Assembly (NCBI GenBank): GCA_947629455.1
Contig: CANRDT010000018.1
Location: 1-45,912 of the forward strand
Length of the DNA stretch: 45,912 nt
Source of the DNA: an uncultured Ruminococcus sp.
GTDB lineage: Bacteria; Bacillota; Clostridia; Oscillospirales; Ruminococcaceae
Direction: 5' to 3'
This document shows, in pieces, positions 16,541-23,971 of the stretch (positions are counted from its first letter, which is position 1; each line of letters opens with the position of its first letter). The notes below the pieces were generated by a model. It saw nothing but the letters and a program-made list of their open reading frames with translations. It did not search any database and was not told where the DNA came from. Both the position numbers and the translations under genes were made by a program.

Positions 16541-17376
16541 CAGTCCTCCAGTCTGAATGTGATCGCGTTTGATACCATTGCAAACGCAGGTATACACGGG
16601 CAATAAAAACCGCCGATCTTCTTCTTCAAACCAACAGTCCTTATCACCATACTCGTTACCGCCTCGTCAAACGCCTTGTCGTCCATATCCTTTACATTCA
16701 CCAGCACCTGTACCTCCACAGACTCATACCCGAACGGCGCAACGGTATCTCCGCCCTCGTTCATCGGAGCGGCATATACCAGACTGTCGCTGTACATTGG
16801 GTCTGCAAGAACAATGCTGTAGCTGTCTATCTTTAGCTCAAACGGCGAAAGATTCCTCAGTTTGAACCCTATGGTGCATATCCTGTAATCCTGCGCCTTT
16901 TCGGAGCTTAGAGCCTCCTCCGAATGGACGCTCGCATTCTTGAAAATATCCTCTTTCACCTGCGAAAGTCCGCTGTTTGCGAATATATTTACATATCTGC
17001 TGCCGCTTGCGTCCTCATTGTTGAGCATAAACGGCGGAAAGAAGAGCATATACACAACAAGCACAGCCGCGCAGATCGCTATGATCTTTGCAAGCCTTGC
17101 CTTGGCGATATATGTTCTTCCTATCTTTACGCCTATCTTCTTTCCCGTGGAGGGGAGCGGCTTGGGAATGAAGTCGTCCTCGTCCTCCTCTTCTTCGGTG
17201 CGCGTGGGGACACTTACCACGGTCGCTCTGTCAAAATCAGCTCTCGTCACATTTGTGAAATCATCAAAGCCTGTTTCCTTATGAATGACCTTACCCCTGT
17301 AACCGCCCTTAAGATCGTCTATCTTGGTCTGATCGGGCAGCTTTATCGAATCCATCATATGCCTTGAATTTTTCAT
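16540..17376 (-). CDS. Unknown bitopic membrane protein in the dcw cluster
   Basis: A 278-residue protein I do not recognise. The cytoplasmic N-terminal part (about 1-95) holds an acidic run (EEEEDEDD, 61-68) and a basic patch just before the single membrane helix at about residues 97-117. The outer part of about 160 residues looks like a beta-rich domain with phrases such as CTIGFKLRNLSPFELKIDSYSIVLADP, similar in style to the FxVxNxS patterns of DUF4352-like immunoglobulin folds. GGGG lies 9 bases before the ATG. It sits between murG (45 bases upstream) and murA, so it is very likely co-transcribed with wall-synthesis genes. A divisome or wall-related role is inference from position. Confidence 0.8.
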   Translation of the reverse strand: MKNSRHMMDSIKLPDQTKIDDLKGGYRGKVIHKETGFDDFTNVTRADFDRATVVSVPTRTEEEEDEDDFIPKPLPSTGKKIGVKIGRTYIAKARLAKIIAICAAVLVVYMLFFPPFMLNNEDASGSRYVNIFANSGLSQVKEDIFKNASVHSEEALSSEKAQDYRICTIGFKLRNLSPFELKIDSYSIVLADPMYSDSLVYAAPMNEGGDTVAPFGYESVEVQVLVNVKDMDDKAFDEAVTSMVIRTVGLKKKIGGFYCPCIPAFAMVSNAITFRLED

Positions 17377-17421
17377 TGAAACATTCCCCTTTTGTATTCC
17401 GTAACCCTTGCCGATACGCCG

Positions 17422-18555
17422 TCAGCCGATAAGCGGCTCGAGCGTTTTTAATATCCTCTGCGGAGTGTCGCTTATATACAGCTTAGCGGCGTTCTGAGAA
17501 AGCTCCCTTAACTTCTGCGGCTGTGAGATAAGCTCTCTCACCTTGTCGATCAGGGTATTTTCCGCAAGATCTTTTTCTTCAAATACAAATCCTGCCCCGG
17601 CTTTTTGCAATACCATTCCGTTGTGGTACTGATGGTTTTCAGCCACCATCGGCGACGGTATGAGTATCGCTCCCCTGCCTACCGATTCAAGCTCGGTAAG
17701 CGTACTTGCGCCGCAGCGCGTTATCACAAGATCGGCGGCAGCCATACAGACCGGCATATCTATGTATTTTCTTATCATCAGACGAGGATTTCCCTGCACC
17801 CTGACGCCCTGCTCTTCAAGCTTTTTTTCATAGTCCGCATATCCCTTGTACGTTCCGTAGGAATGGATATGACAGACGTTTTTTATGCCGCTGTCCTGAT
17901 ACCATTTCAGCAGACGGGCGACATTCTCGTTGAGCGTTCTCGCTCCCAGACTTCCCCCTGCCGAGAGGATAACTATATCCCCGTCGGAAAATCCCAGTCT
18001 GCGCCTTGCCTCCGACCTGTCTATCCTCTCAAACGCCTTTCTGACCGGCAGTCCCGTGACTGCGGCTTTGCTCTTTACCGACTCGTCGAGATTTTTCGTA
18101 TCCTCCACCGTAAGCATTATTCTGTCCACTTTTTTGGACAATATCTTTGTAGTCACTCCGGCAAAGGCGTTCGCCTCGTGGATAGCGGTCTTTATGCCCA
18201 TCTGTGCCGCCTTTCTCACGACAGGACCGGAAACATATCCCCCCGTACCTATAACAAGATCGGGCTTGAAATCCTTTATGATCTCTTTCGCTCTTCCTCC
18301 CGTGCGGCTTAGATACCACGCCGCCCTGAGATTGCGCTTTATATTCTCGGCGTTGAGTTTCCGCTGAAAACCCTCCACCATAATGGGCTCAAAGCGATAC
18401 CCCTCTTTCGGGACAAGCTCCGCCTCGAGCTTATTGGGATTCCCCGCAAAGCAGAACTCCGCGTCGGGATAATGCTCTTTTATTATCTCGGCGATAGCAA
18501 GCGCAGGATTTATATGACCGGCTGTACCGCCGCCGGCAAGCAGAACTCTCAGCAT
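17422..18555 (-). CDS. murG: UDP-GlcNAc:lipid I GlcNAc transferase MurG
   Basis: GT28 family, GT-B fold, at the inner face of the membrane; it converts lipid I to lipid II. The 377 residues are close to the usual length. The N-terminal loop is GGGTAGHINPALAIAE (about 8-23), a second Gly-rich loop is TGGYVSGPVV (about 105-114), and the C-terminal donor-binding region includes GGSLGARTLNE and ITRCGASTLTELESVGRGAILIP with the usual N-H-Q-Y motif (AENHQYHNG). Ribosome site GGAAGAAGG. The ftsW stop is 42 bases upstream. Confidence 0.97.
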   Translation of the reverse strand: MLRVLLAGGGTAGHINPALAIAEIIKEHYPDAEFCFAGNPNKLEAELVPKEGYRFEPIMVEGFQRKLNAENIKRNLRAAWYLSRTGGRAKEIIKDFKPDLVIGTGGYVSGPVVRKAAQMGIKTAIHEANAFAGVTTKILSKKVDRIMLTVEDTKNLDESVKSKAAVTGLPVRKAFERIDRSEARRRLGFSDGDIVILSAGGSLGARTLNENVARLLKWYQDSGIKNVCHIHSYGTYKGYADYEKKLEEQGVRVQGNPRLMIRKYIDMPVCMAAADLVITRCGASTLTELESVGRGAILIPSPMVAENHQYHNGMVLQKAGAGFVFEEKDLAENTLIDKVRELISQPQKLRELSQNAAKLYISDTPQRILKTLEPLIG

Positions 18556-18597
18556 AAAACAAACCTTCTTCCGTGACGGTCATCGAAAAACGCTTTC

Positions 18598-19797
18598 CTA
18601 TTTCCTCATACGGCTCTGTCTTGAGATATTTAGCAGAATGCCTATCTCCGCCAGCTGAATTACCAGAGCGGTACCGCCGTAGCTGAAAAACGGCAGCGAG
18701 ATACCCGTGTTCGGGAAAGCGTTGCTTGCCACCGCGATATTCAGCAGCGCCTGCGAACCTATCTGCACCGTGATACCTGCGGCAAGCAGCATACCGAATC
18801 TGTCCTGCGATCTTGTGGCGATATAAAATCCTCTGAGAATAAATATCACAAACAGCAGTATTACAGCCATTGCTCCGACAAACCCCAGTTCTTCGCATAC
18901 TACCGCAAAAACGAAATCGTTTTGCGATTCGGGAAGATAAAGATACTTCTGCCGCGATTCTCCGAATCCCAGTCCGAAAACTCCTCCAGAGCCTATAGCC
19001 AGCAGGGAATTATACGTCTGCATAGTCGTGTTCTGAATATCCGAAGTCGGATCTTTCCAGCTCTTTATACGGTCGGTGATATATCCGAAATCTCCGTCCA
19101 CAAATATTTTGTAAAGCACGAGCAGTCCGCCCGCAAGTGCGACCGCTCCGATAAAAAACCAGAAGTGCTTTTTCGGCATACCGCATATAAACATCATCGT
19201 AACGCCGATTATTCCGAAAAGCATTATCGCCGACATATGCCGCTGCAGCATAAGCACAAAAGCGACCATTCCGAGTATGATCGTAAACGGTATCAGACTG
19301 TACGTCCATTTGCCAAAGTTTGGAAAATTTACGGACATTATGTACGCGAATATGATTATGAATCCCACTTTCAGAAGCTCCGACGGCTGGAACTGCAAAG
19401 GACCTATCCTTATCCAGCGCGTCGCGTCCGCCGTGGTGATACCCACAAACGAAGTGACGAGCGTCAGCCCCCACGTTCCCAGAAAAGCGAGAAACGCTAT
19501 CTTTGTATTCTGGAAAATGTGGTAGTCGAGAAATGAGATGATAAACATAAACACCAGACCGATCGCCGCCGACTGTACCTGTCTTTTTACATAGGAATAG
19601 CCGTCGCCGCCTGCGTCCGCAAGACCTCTCGCATAGCTTGCCGAGAACATCATTATGATACCGAACACCAAAAGCACCAGCACCAGTATGAAAAACGGCT
19701 TATCTATCTCGCTGCTTATTATATTGAAATTGAATTTTTTGCGTGCCTGAGCCACCTGACCCCTTGCGGAGCGGTTCTCGGTACTGCTCTGAGCCAT
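18598..19797 (-). CDS. ftsW: Septal lipid II polymerase FtsW
   Basis: SEDS-family glycan polymerase of about 399 residues with about ten membrane helices; it works with a class B penicillin-binding protein at the septum. Family marks are RWIRIGPLQFQPSELLKVGFI (about 125-145), the catalytic-region aspartate neighbourhood SWKDPTSDIQNTTMQTYNSLLAIGSGGVFGLGFG (about 252-285), LPESQNDFVFAVVCEELGFVGA and the C-terminal TGISLPFFSYGGTALV. AAGGGGGATC fits the ATG at 19797; the longer reading from 19839 would span that ribosome site. Confidence 0.96.
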   Translation of the reverse strand: MAQSSTENRSARGQVAQARKKFNFNIISSEIDKPFFILVLVLLVFGIIMMFSASYARGLADAGGDGYSYVKRQVQSAAIGLVFMFIISFLDYHIFQNTKIAFLAFLGTWGLTLVTSFVGITTADATRWIRIGPLQFQPSELLKVGFIIIFAYIMSVNFPNFGKWTYSLIPFTIILGMVAFVLMLQRHMSAIMLFGIIGVTMMFICGMPKKHFWFFIGAVALAGGLLVLYKIFVDGDFGYITDRIKSWKDPTSDIQNTTMQTYNSLLAIGSGGVFGLGFGESRQKYLYLPESQNDFVFAVVCEELGFVGAMAVILLFVIFILRGFYIATRSQDRFGMLLAAGITVQIGSQALLNIAVASNAFPNTGISLPFFSYGGTALVIQLAEIGILLNISRQSRMRK

Positions 19798-19862
19798 AAA
19801 AGATCCCCCTTGAATGTCGTCTTGCCTTTCTTTACGCATTTTCCAAAGAAGATGCCGAAAAA

Positions 19863-20891
19863 TCAGTTTATCATTATTTTTTCCGCATACACCGCAAAAG
19901 CCGCCGCCACTGCCGCGCCGACTGCGGAAACTGCCGCGGACAGCATTATTACTTTATATTCATTTATCTTGCTTTTAAGAAGATGATCGTGCAGACTGTT
20001 CCCTCTGAAAACAAGCTTTTTGGTCTTTCGGTAGACGATATACTGCACCGCCGAGCATACTCCGTCCGTCAGAAAAGCTATCCCCGCAAGCGGCAGTATA
20101 AACTGCAGATCCATAAGCGCAGGCAGTACCGCCGTCAGCGCGCCCATAAGCATAGCTCCGCTTTCGCCGACATAAAGCTTAGCAGGAGCAAGTCCCCAGA
20201 AAAGTATCCCCAGCGCCATACAGCAGCAGCAACAGGAGATCGCCTGCACCTGTGCGTTTTTCACGATACCTGCGCATATACAGCAAGCGGCAGCAAATAT
20301 CACAAAGGTCACGCAGCAGCAGCCGTCCGCCGAGCTTTCGGTATCTCCTGCGAAACAGTCGTGTACCTTTACCGCGCCGACCGTAAGCGTCATGACCGCC
20401 GCGCCGATCGGGTAGTACCATATCCCGAGGTCGATATATCCCAGACGAAACGGCAGAAGTATCTCTTCGCCGTGTCCGCAGATAAGTTTCAGCGCCGCCA
20501 GTGCGCCAAGGCTGAGCATATATACGCAGAAATTGCGCACCGCAGGCTTTATACCCACGTTCCGATGACGGAGATCCTTTAAAATATCCTCCGCCGCGCC
20601 GAACGAAAACACCGCCAGCGCGTATATCGCCGCGACCGCTCCCTCGTATGCAGGTTTTTGTGCCCCGAAAGACGCCGCCGTACACGCCGGTATCAGCCCC
20701 GTTATGAGAGCCGCCGCCATAACTGCTCCGCCAAGTTTCGGCTCGCTGCCGTCCTTGCGGAAACGGTCGCCGATATAAATATCAAACTTCCCCGTCTTTA
20801 TTTTTCTCAGCGCCGGTATCGCCAGACGTCCCAGCAGGATCTCAGCCGTCAGTTCTATTGCCAGAATAAGCGTAAGCCTGCTCCAGAGCAT
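19863..20891 (-). CDS. mraY: Divergent MraY-family phosphotransferase
   Basis: Polytopic protein of 342 residues in the exact place of mraY (after murF, before ftsW), so expected to make lipid I from UDP-MurNAc-pentapeptide and undecaprenyl phosphate. The family pattern is recognisable but altered. The usual PTMGG is PKLGG (51-55) and the DDxxK motif reads E101-D-I-L-K. The NLTDGLDG region reads VHDCFAGDTESSADG, the GD(V/T)GS motif reads V-G-E243-S-G, and the HHH loop reads H301-D-H303. It is also very rich in cysteine (CCC at 191-193, CC at 203-204, CCCCC at 220-224). AGGTGG precedes the ATG. Its start overlaps murF by 50 bases. It may be an active but derived MraY; loss of activity cannot be excluded. 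Confidence 0.8.
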   Translation of the reverse strand: MLWSRLTLILAIELTAEILLGRLAIPALRKIKTGKFDIYIGDRFRKDGSEPKLGGAVMAAALITGLIPACTAASFGAQKPAYEGAVAAIYALAVFSFGAAEDILKDLRHRNVGIKPAVRNFCVYMLSLGALAALKLICGHGEEILLPFRLGYIDLGIWYYPIGAAVMTLTVGAVKVHDCFAGDTESSADGCCCVTFVIFAAACCICAGIVKNAQVQAISCCCCCMALGILFWGLAPAKLYVGESGAMLMGALTAVLPALMDLQFILPLAGIAFLTDGVCSAVQYIVYRKTKKLVFRGNSLHDHLLKSKINEYKVIMLSAAVSAVGAAVAAAFAVYAEKIMIN

Positions 20892-22242
20892 TTGCCACCT
20901 CTTCCAGTTTCATTCCTCTGCTGCCCTTGAACAGCACCGCGTCGCCGTCCCTGAGAGAATCTCTCAAGTACTCGGTCATCTCGCCGCGGCTGTCAAAGTG
21001 TACGCAGTTTTCTCTCGGGAAGCCTTTCTTCACCGCGCCCTCGATGTAGTACGCCGAATTTTCCCCGAAACAGAGCAGATAATCCGCGTCCGACGAAACG
21101 GCGTATTCTCCCACCGTTCTGTGATAGTTCTTTGCGTTCTTCCCCAGCTCGAGCATATCGCCCAGCACGCAGAATTTTCTGCCGCCGTCCGCGGTCTGCG
21201 TCTGCGCAAGCAGGGAAAAGGCAGCCCTCATCGAATCGGGAGCGGCATTATAGCAGTCCATAATGAACGTCTTTTCTCCGCATTTTCTGATATTCTGACG
21301 CATACCCTCGGGAGAAAAGCTCGCTATTCCGCGCAGAATATCTTCCGGCGGTATATCCAGAACGATGCCTGCGCAGAACGCCGCAAGCGCGTTTTTGACA
21401 TTGTGTTCTCCGAGGCAGTTGAGCTGTGCCGGATATTTTTTTCCGTCATAGTTTATGGTAAAGCTTATCCTGCCGTCTGCGGCTGAAATATTCGAGGCGT
21501 ATACGTCGCAGTCTTTCTTTTTGACCGAGTAGTATATGATACGCCTTTCGCCGTGTATTTCGGCGGAGGAAAGCAGCTTGTCGTCTTTATTCAGTATGAG
21601 CGGCGCGCCGTAATCCGCACCGTCAAGTATTTCAAGTTTGGCTTTGAGTATATTTTCCTGCGTTCCCAGATTTTCGATATGAGATACGCCGATATTGGTT
21701 ATCACCGCGCAGTCGGGTCTTGCGCACATGGAAAGCCGCGAGATCTCGCCGAAGTGATTCATTCCCATTTCTATAACGGCAGCCTGCGTGCTGTGTGAGA
21801 TGTCAAGCAGTGTGAGCGGCAGACCTATCTCGTTATTGTGATTTCCCTGCGTTTTGAGGGTATTATACTTCTGCGCTGCAACGCAGGCGATCATATCCTT
21901 GGTGGTGGTCTTTCCCACGCTGCCCGTAACGGCTACGAGCGGTATGTCAAATTTCATTCTGTAATAATGCGCCAGCTGGAGCAGAGCCTTATGAGTAGAA
22001 TCCACAATGACGCATTTCGCCCCCTCCACGGGTCTCTGTGCGATAACCGCGCAGGCTCCCGCTTTCATAGCGGCGGCGGCAAAATCGTGACCGTCAAACT
22101 TCTCTCCTTCAAGCGCGATAAACACCGAACCTGGCGTTATCTTTCTGGTATCGGTCGAGACGGACGTCACCTCTTCGCCGCAGGGATAGCCGTAGCTTCC
22201 TTCAACAGCCCCTATTATTTCCGCAAGCGTCATTTTTTCCAT
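20842..22242 (-). CDS. murF: UDP-MurNAc-tripeptide:D-Ala-D-Ala ligase
   Basis: Mur ligase of about 466 residues from the ATG at 22242; it adds D-Ala-D-Ala to the stem peptide in the cytoplasm. Marks are the N-terminal MTLAEIIGAVEG...VSTDTRKITPGSVFIALEGEKFDGHDF (about 4-55), the ATP loop AVTGSVGKTTTKDMI (about 104-118), QGNHNNEIGLPLTLLD, ITNIGVSHIENLGT and the C-terminal CYNAAPDSMRAAF. GGAG about 9 bases upstream supports this start over the longer reading from 22302. The 3' end overlaps mraY by 50 bases, so the two are coupled. Confidence 0.96.
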   Translation of the reverse strand: MEKMTLAEIIGAVEGSYGYPCGEEVTSVSTDTRKITPGSVFIALEGEKFDGHDFAAAAMKAGACAVIAQRPVEGAKCVIVDSTHKALLQLAHYYRMKFDIPLVAVTGSVGKTTTKDMIACVAAQKYNTLKTQGNHNNEIGLPLTLLDISHSTQAAVIEMGMNHFGEISRLSMCARPDCAVITNIGVSHIENLGTQENILKAKLEILDGADYGAPLILNKDDKLLSSAEIHGERRIIYYSVKKKDCDVYASNISAADGRISFTINYDGKKYPAQLNCLGEHNVKNALAAFCAGIVLDIPPEDILRGIASFSPEGMRQNIRKCGEKTFIMDCYNAAPDSMRAAFSLLAQTQTADGGRKFCVLGDMLELGKNAKNYHRTVGEYAVSSDADYLLCFGENSAYYIEGAVKKGFPRENCVHFDSRGEMTEYLRDSLRDGDAVLFKGSRGMKLEEVANALEQAYAYSGNRTDG

Positions 22243-22285
22243 ACGGACAAGCTCCTTTCTTTCGGGATAGTATCTCTTTGGTATG

Positions 22286-23722
22286 TCATTCAAGCGCGGC
22301 AAGCGCCTCAGCCACTACCTCGCGTTCGTCAAAATGTATCTTCTGACCTCCTTCAAGTATCTGGTAATCCTCGTGTCCCTTTCCTGCAAGCACGATGATG
22401 TCGTCCTTTTCGGCATTGCGCACCGCCCAGTATATCGCCTCTCTGCGGTCGCAGATAGTTATGTACGGAGTATTCTTCCCCTCAAGACCTTTAAGCACAT
22501 CGGCTATGATCCTTTCGGGATCTTCATTTCTCGGATTATCCGAAGTGACTATCAGAAAATCCGCATTGTCCGCCGCCGCAGCCGCCATAAGCGGACGTTT
22601 TGTCGCGTCGCGGTTTCCTCCGCAGCCGAACAGGCACTTGACCTTTCCTTTCGCGCTGCCCTTTATTGCCGAAAGCACGTTAACAAGCGCGTCGGGAGTA
22701 TGCGCATAGTCGCAGATGACCGTAAAATCGCGCCCCGTGGGAACGACCTCCGCACGTCCTCTCACTCCCTGCATACGGTTGAGCAGCTTTATCGCAGCCT
22801 CCGGCTGAAAACCGAGAGTTTCGCAGCAGGCTATGACTGCAAGGGAATTTGAAACGTTGAACAGTCCCGGCATTTTAAAATCCACATTATGCTTTGATAC
22901 GCCATCGCTGAACACATACTTCACACCGCTTGCCGATAGCAGTATATCCTCGGCGCAGAAATCAGCCTTGCCCGCCGCCGAAAAAGTAGTGTAAGGGCAG
23001 TGGATCTCCGAGATATACCTCCTGCCGTAAGCGTCGTCAATGTTGATTATCGCCTTGTCGCAAATATCGAATATCAGTTTTTTCGCCTGATAGTAGTTTT
23101 CCATAGTACCGTGAACGTCAAGATGATCCTGCGTAAGATTGGTAAATACCGCCGCCGTAAATCTGCACGGTCCGAGCCTTTTCTGCTCGAGTCCCTGTGA
23201 GGACGCCTCCATTACCGCATATTCGCAGCCTGCGTCTGCCATTTTTCTGAGCAGTTCAAACAGATCGTAAGGCTCGGGAGTAGTCCTTGCGGTAGGCAGT
23301 ATCTCGTCGCCTATCTCATTCTGACAGGTGCCGATAAGTCCCGACTTCTTTCCGAAATCAGTCAGAGCCTTTTTAAGCACGGTAGTAATAGTCGTCTTGC
23401 CGTTCGTACCCGTCACGCCGATAAGTTTAAGCTCTCTTTCGGGGTGACCGAACCACGCGGAGCAGAGCATGGGGAACGCCGCACGAGTATCCTCCACGAT
23501 TATCTGATTTTCAATTCCAAGATCTCTCTGGCAGACTATGACCGACGCGCCTGCGGCAGCGATTTTTTCCGCCGCGCTGTGACCGTCGAATGTCGCGCCC
23601 TTGATACAGACGAACATAAACCCCTTTTCGGGAATATTCCTCGAATCGGAGGTCAGTCCCGTGATCTCCGTATCCGGCAGCGATGTGGCAGCTATGCCGT
23701 CAATAAGCTGGTACAATCTCAT
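22286..23722 (-). CDS. murE: UDP-MurNAc-L-Ala-D-Glu:meso-diaminopimelate ligase
   Basis: Mur ligase of 478 residues that adds the third amino acid of the stem peptide. The ATP loop is VTGTNGKTTITTV (about 99-111). The C-terminal amino-acid selectivity motif reads DNPR (in VTSDNPRNEDP), the form of diaminopimelate-adding enzymes rather than the lysine-adding type. This predicts directly cross-linked meso-DAP peptidoglycan, as expected for Clostridia. SRNIPEKGFMFVCIKGATFDGHSA is the normal N-terminal uridine-binding domain. It is 43 bases ahead of murF and separated from the penicillin-binding protein gene by MITE-like copy D. Confidence 0.97.
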   Translation of the reverse strand: MRLYQLIDGIAATSLPDTEITGLTSDSRNIPEKGFMFVCIKGATFDGHSAAEKIAAAGASVIVCQRDLGIENQIIVEDTRAAFPMLCSAWFGHPERELKLIGVTGTNGKTTITTVLKKALTDFGKKSGLIGTCQNEIGDEILPTARTTPEPYDLFELLRKMADAGCEYAVMEASSQGLEQKRLGPCRFTAAVFTNLTQDHLDVHGTMENYYQAKKLIFDICDKAIINIDDAYGRRYISEIHCPYTTFSAAGKADFCAEDILLSASGVKYVFSDGVSKHNVDFKMPGLFNVSNSLAVIACCETLGFQPEAAIKLLNRMQGVRGRAEVVPTGRDFTVICDYAHTPDALVNVLSAIKGSAKGKVKCLFGCGGNRDATKRPLMAAAAADNADFLIVTSDNPRNEDPERIIADVLKGLEGKNTPYITICDRREAIYWAVRNAEKDDIIVLAGKGHEDYQILEGGQKIHFDEREVVAEALAALE

Positions 23723-23778
23723 TCTATCTCATCCTTTTTTGGTATCATAAAGCGTTTTCATCGGCTTGCGCCGTCACC

Positions 23779-23965
23779 ACGGAAATCAATTTTTGATTTC
23801 CGTAAAGTTAGTCAGAACGCTGCGCTTTTAAGAGGTAAGAGGTAAGACAAGGAGCGCCTGCGGCGCATTATTTTAAATATTAGTCCGCTTTACAAATTTT
23901 TTCTTGCTTCTTGTCTATAAAGCTTAAGTTTTTTTAAGATCAATTTTGTTAAAATTGATCACCGT
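23779..23965 (+). repeat. MITE-like element, copy D
   Basis: Copy lying between the penicillin-binding protein gene and murE. It starts ACGGAAATCAATTTTTGATTTCCGT and ends AAAATTGATCACCGTG, with the shared purine-rich interior and GCGCCTGCGGCGC. Flanks CGCCGTCAC and CGCAATTAC agree at 6 of 9 positions, a possible decayed target duplication. Confidence 0.75.
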
Positions 23966-23971
23966 GCGCAA

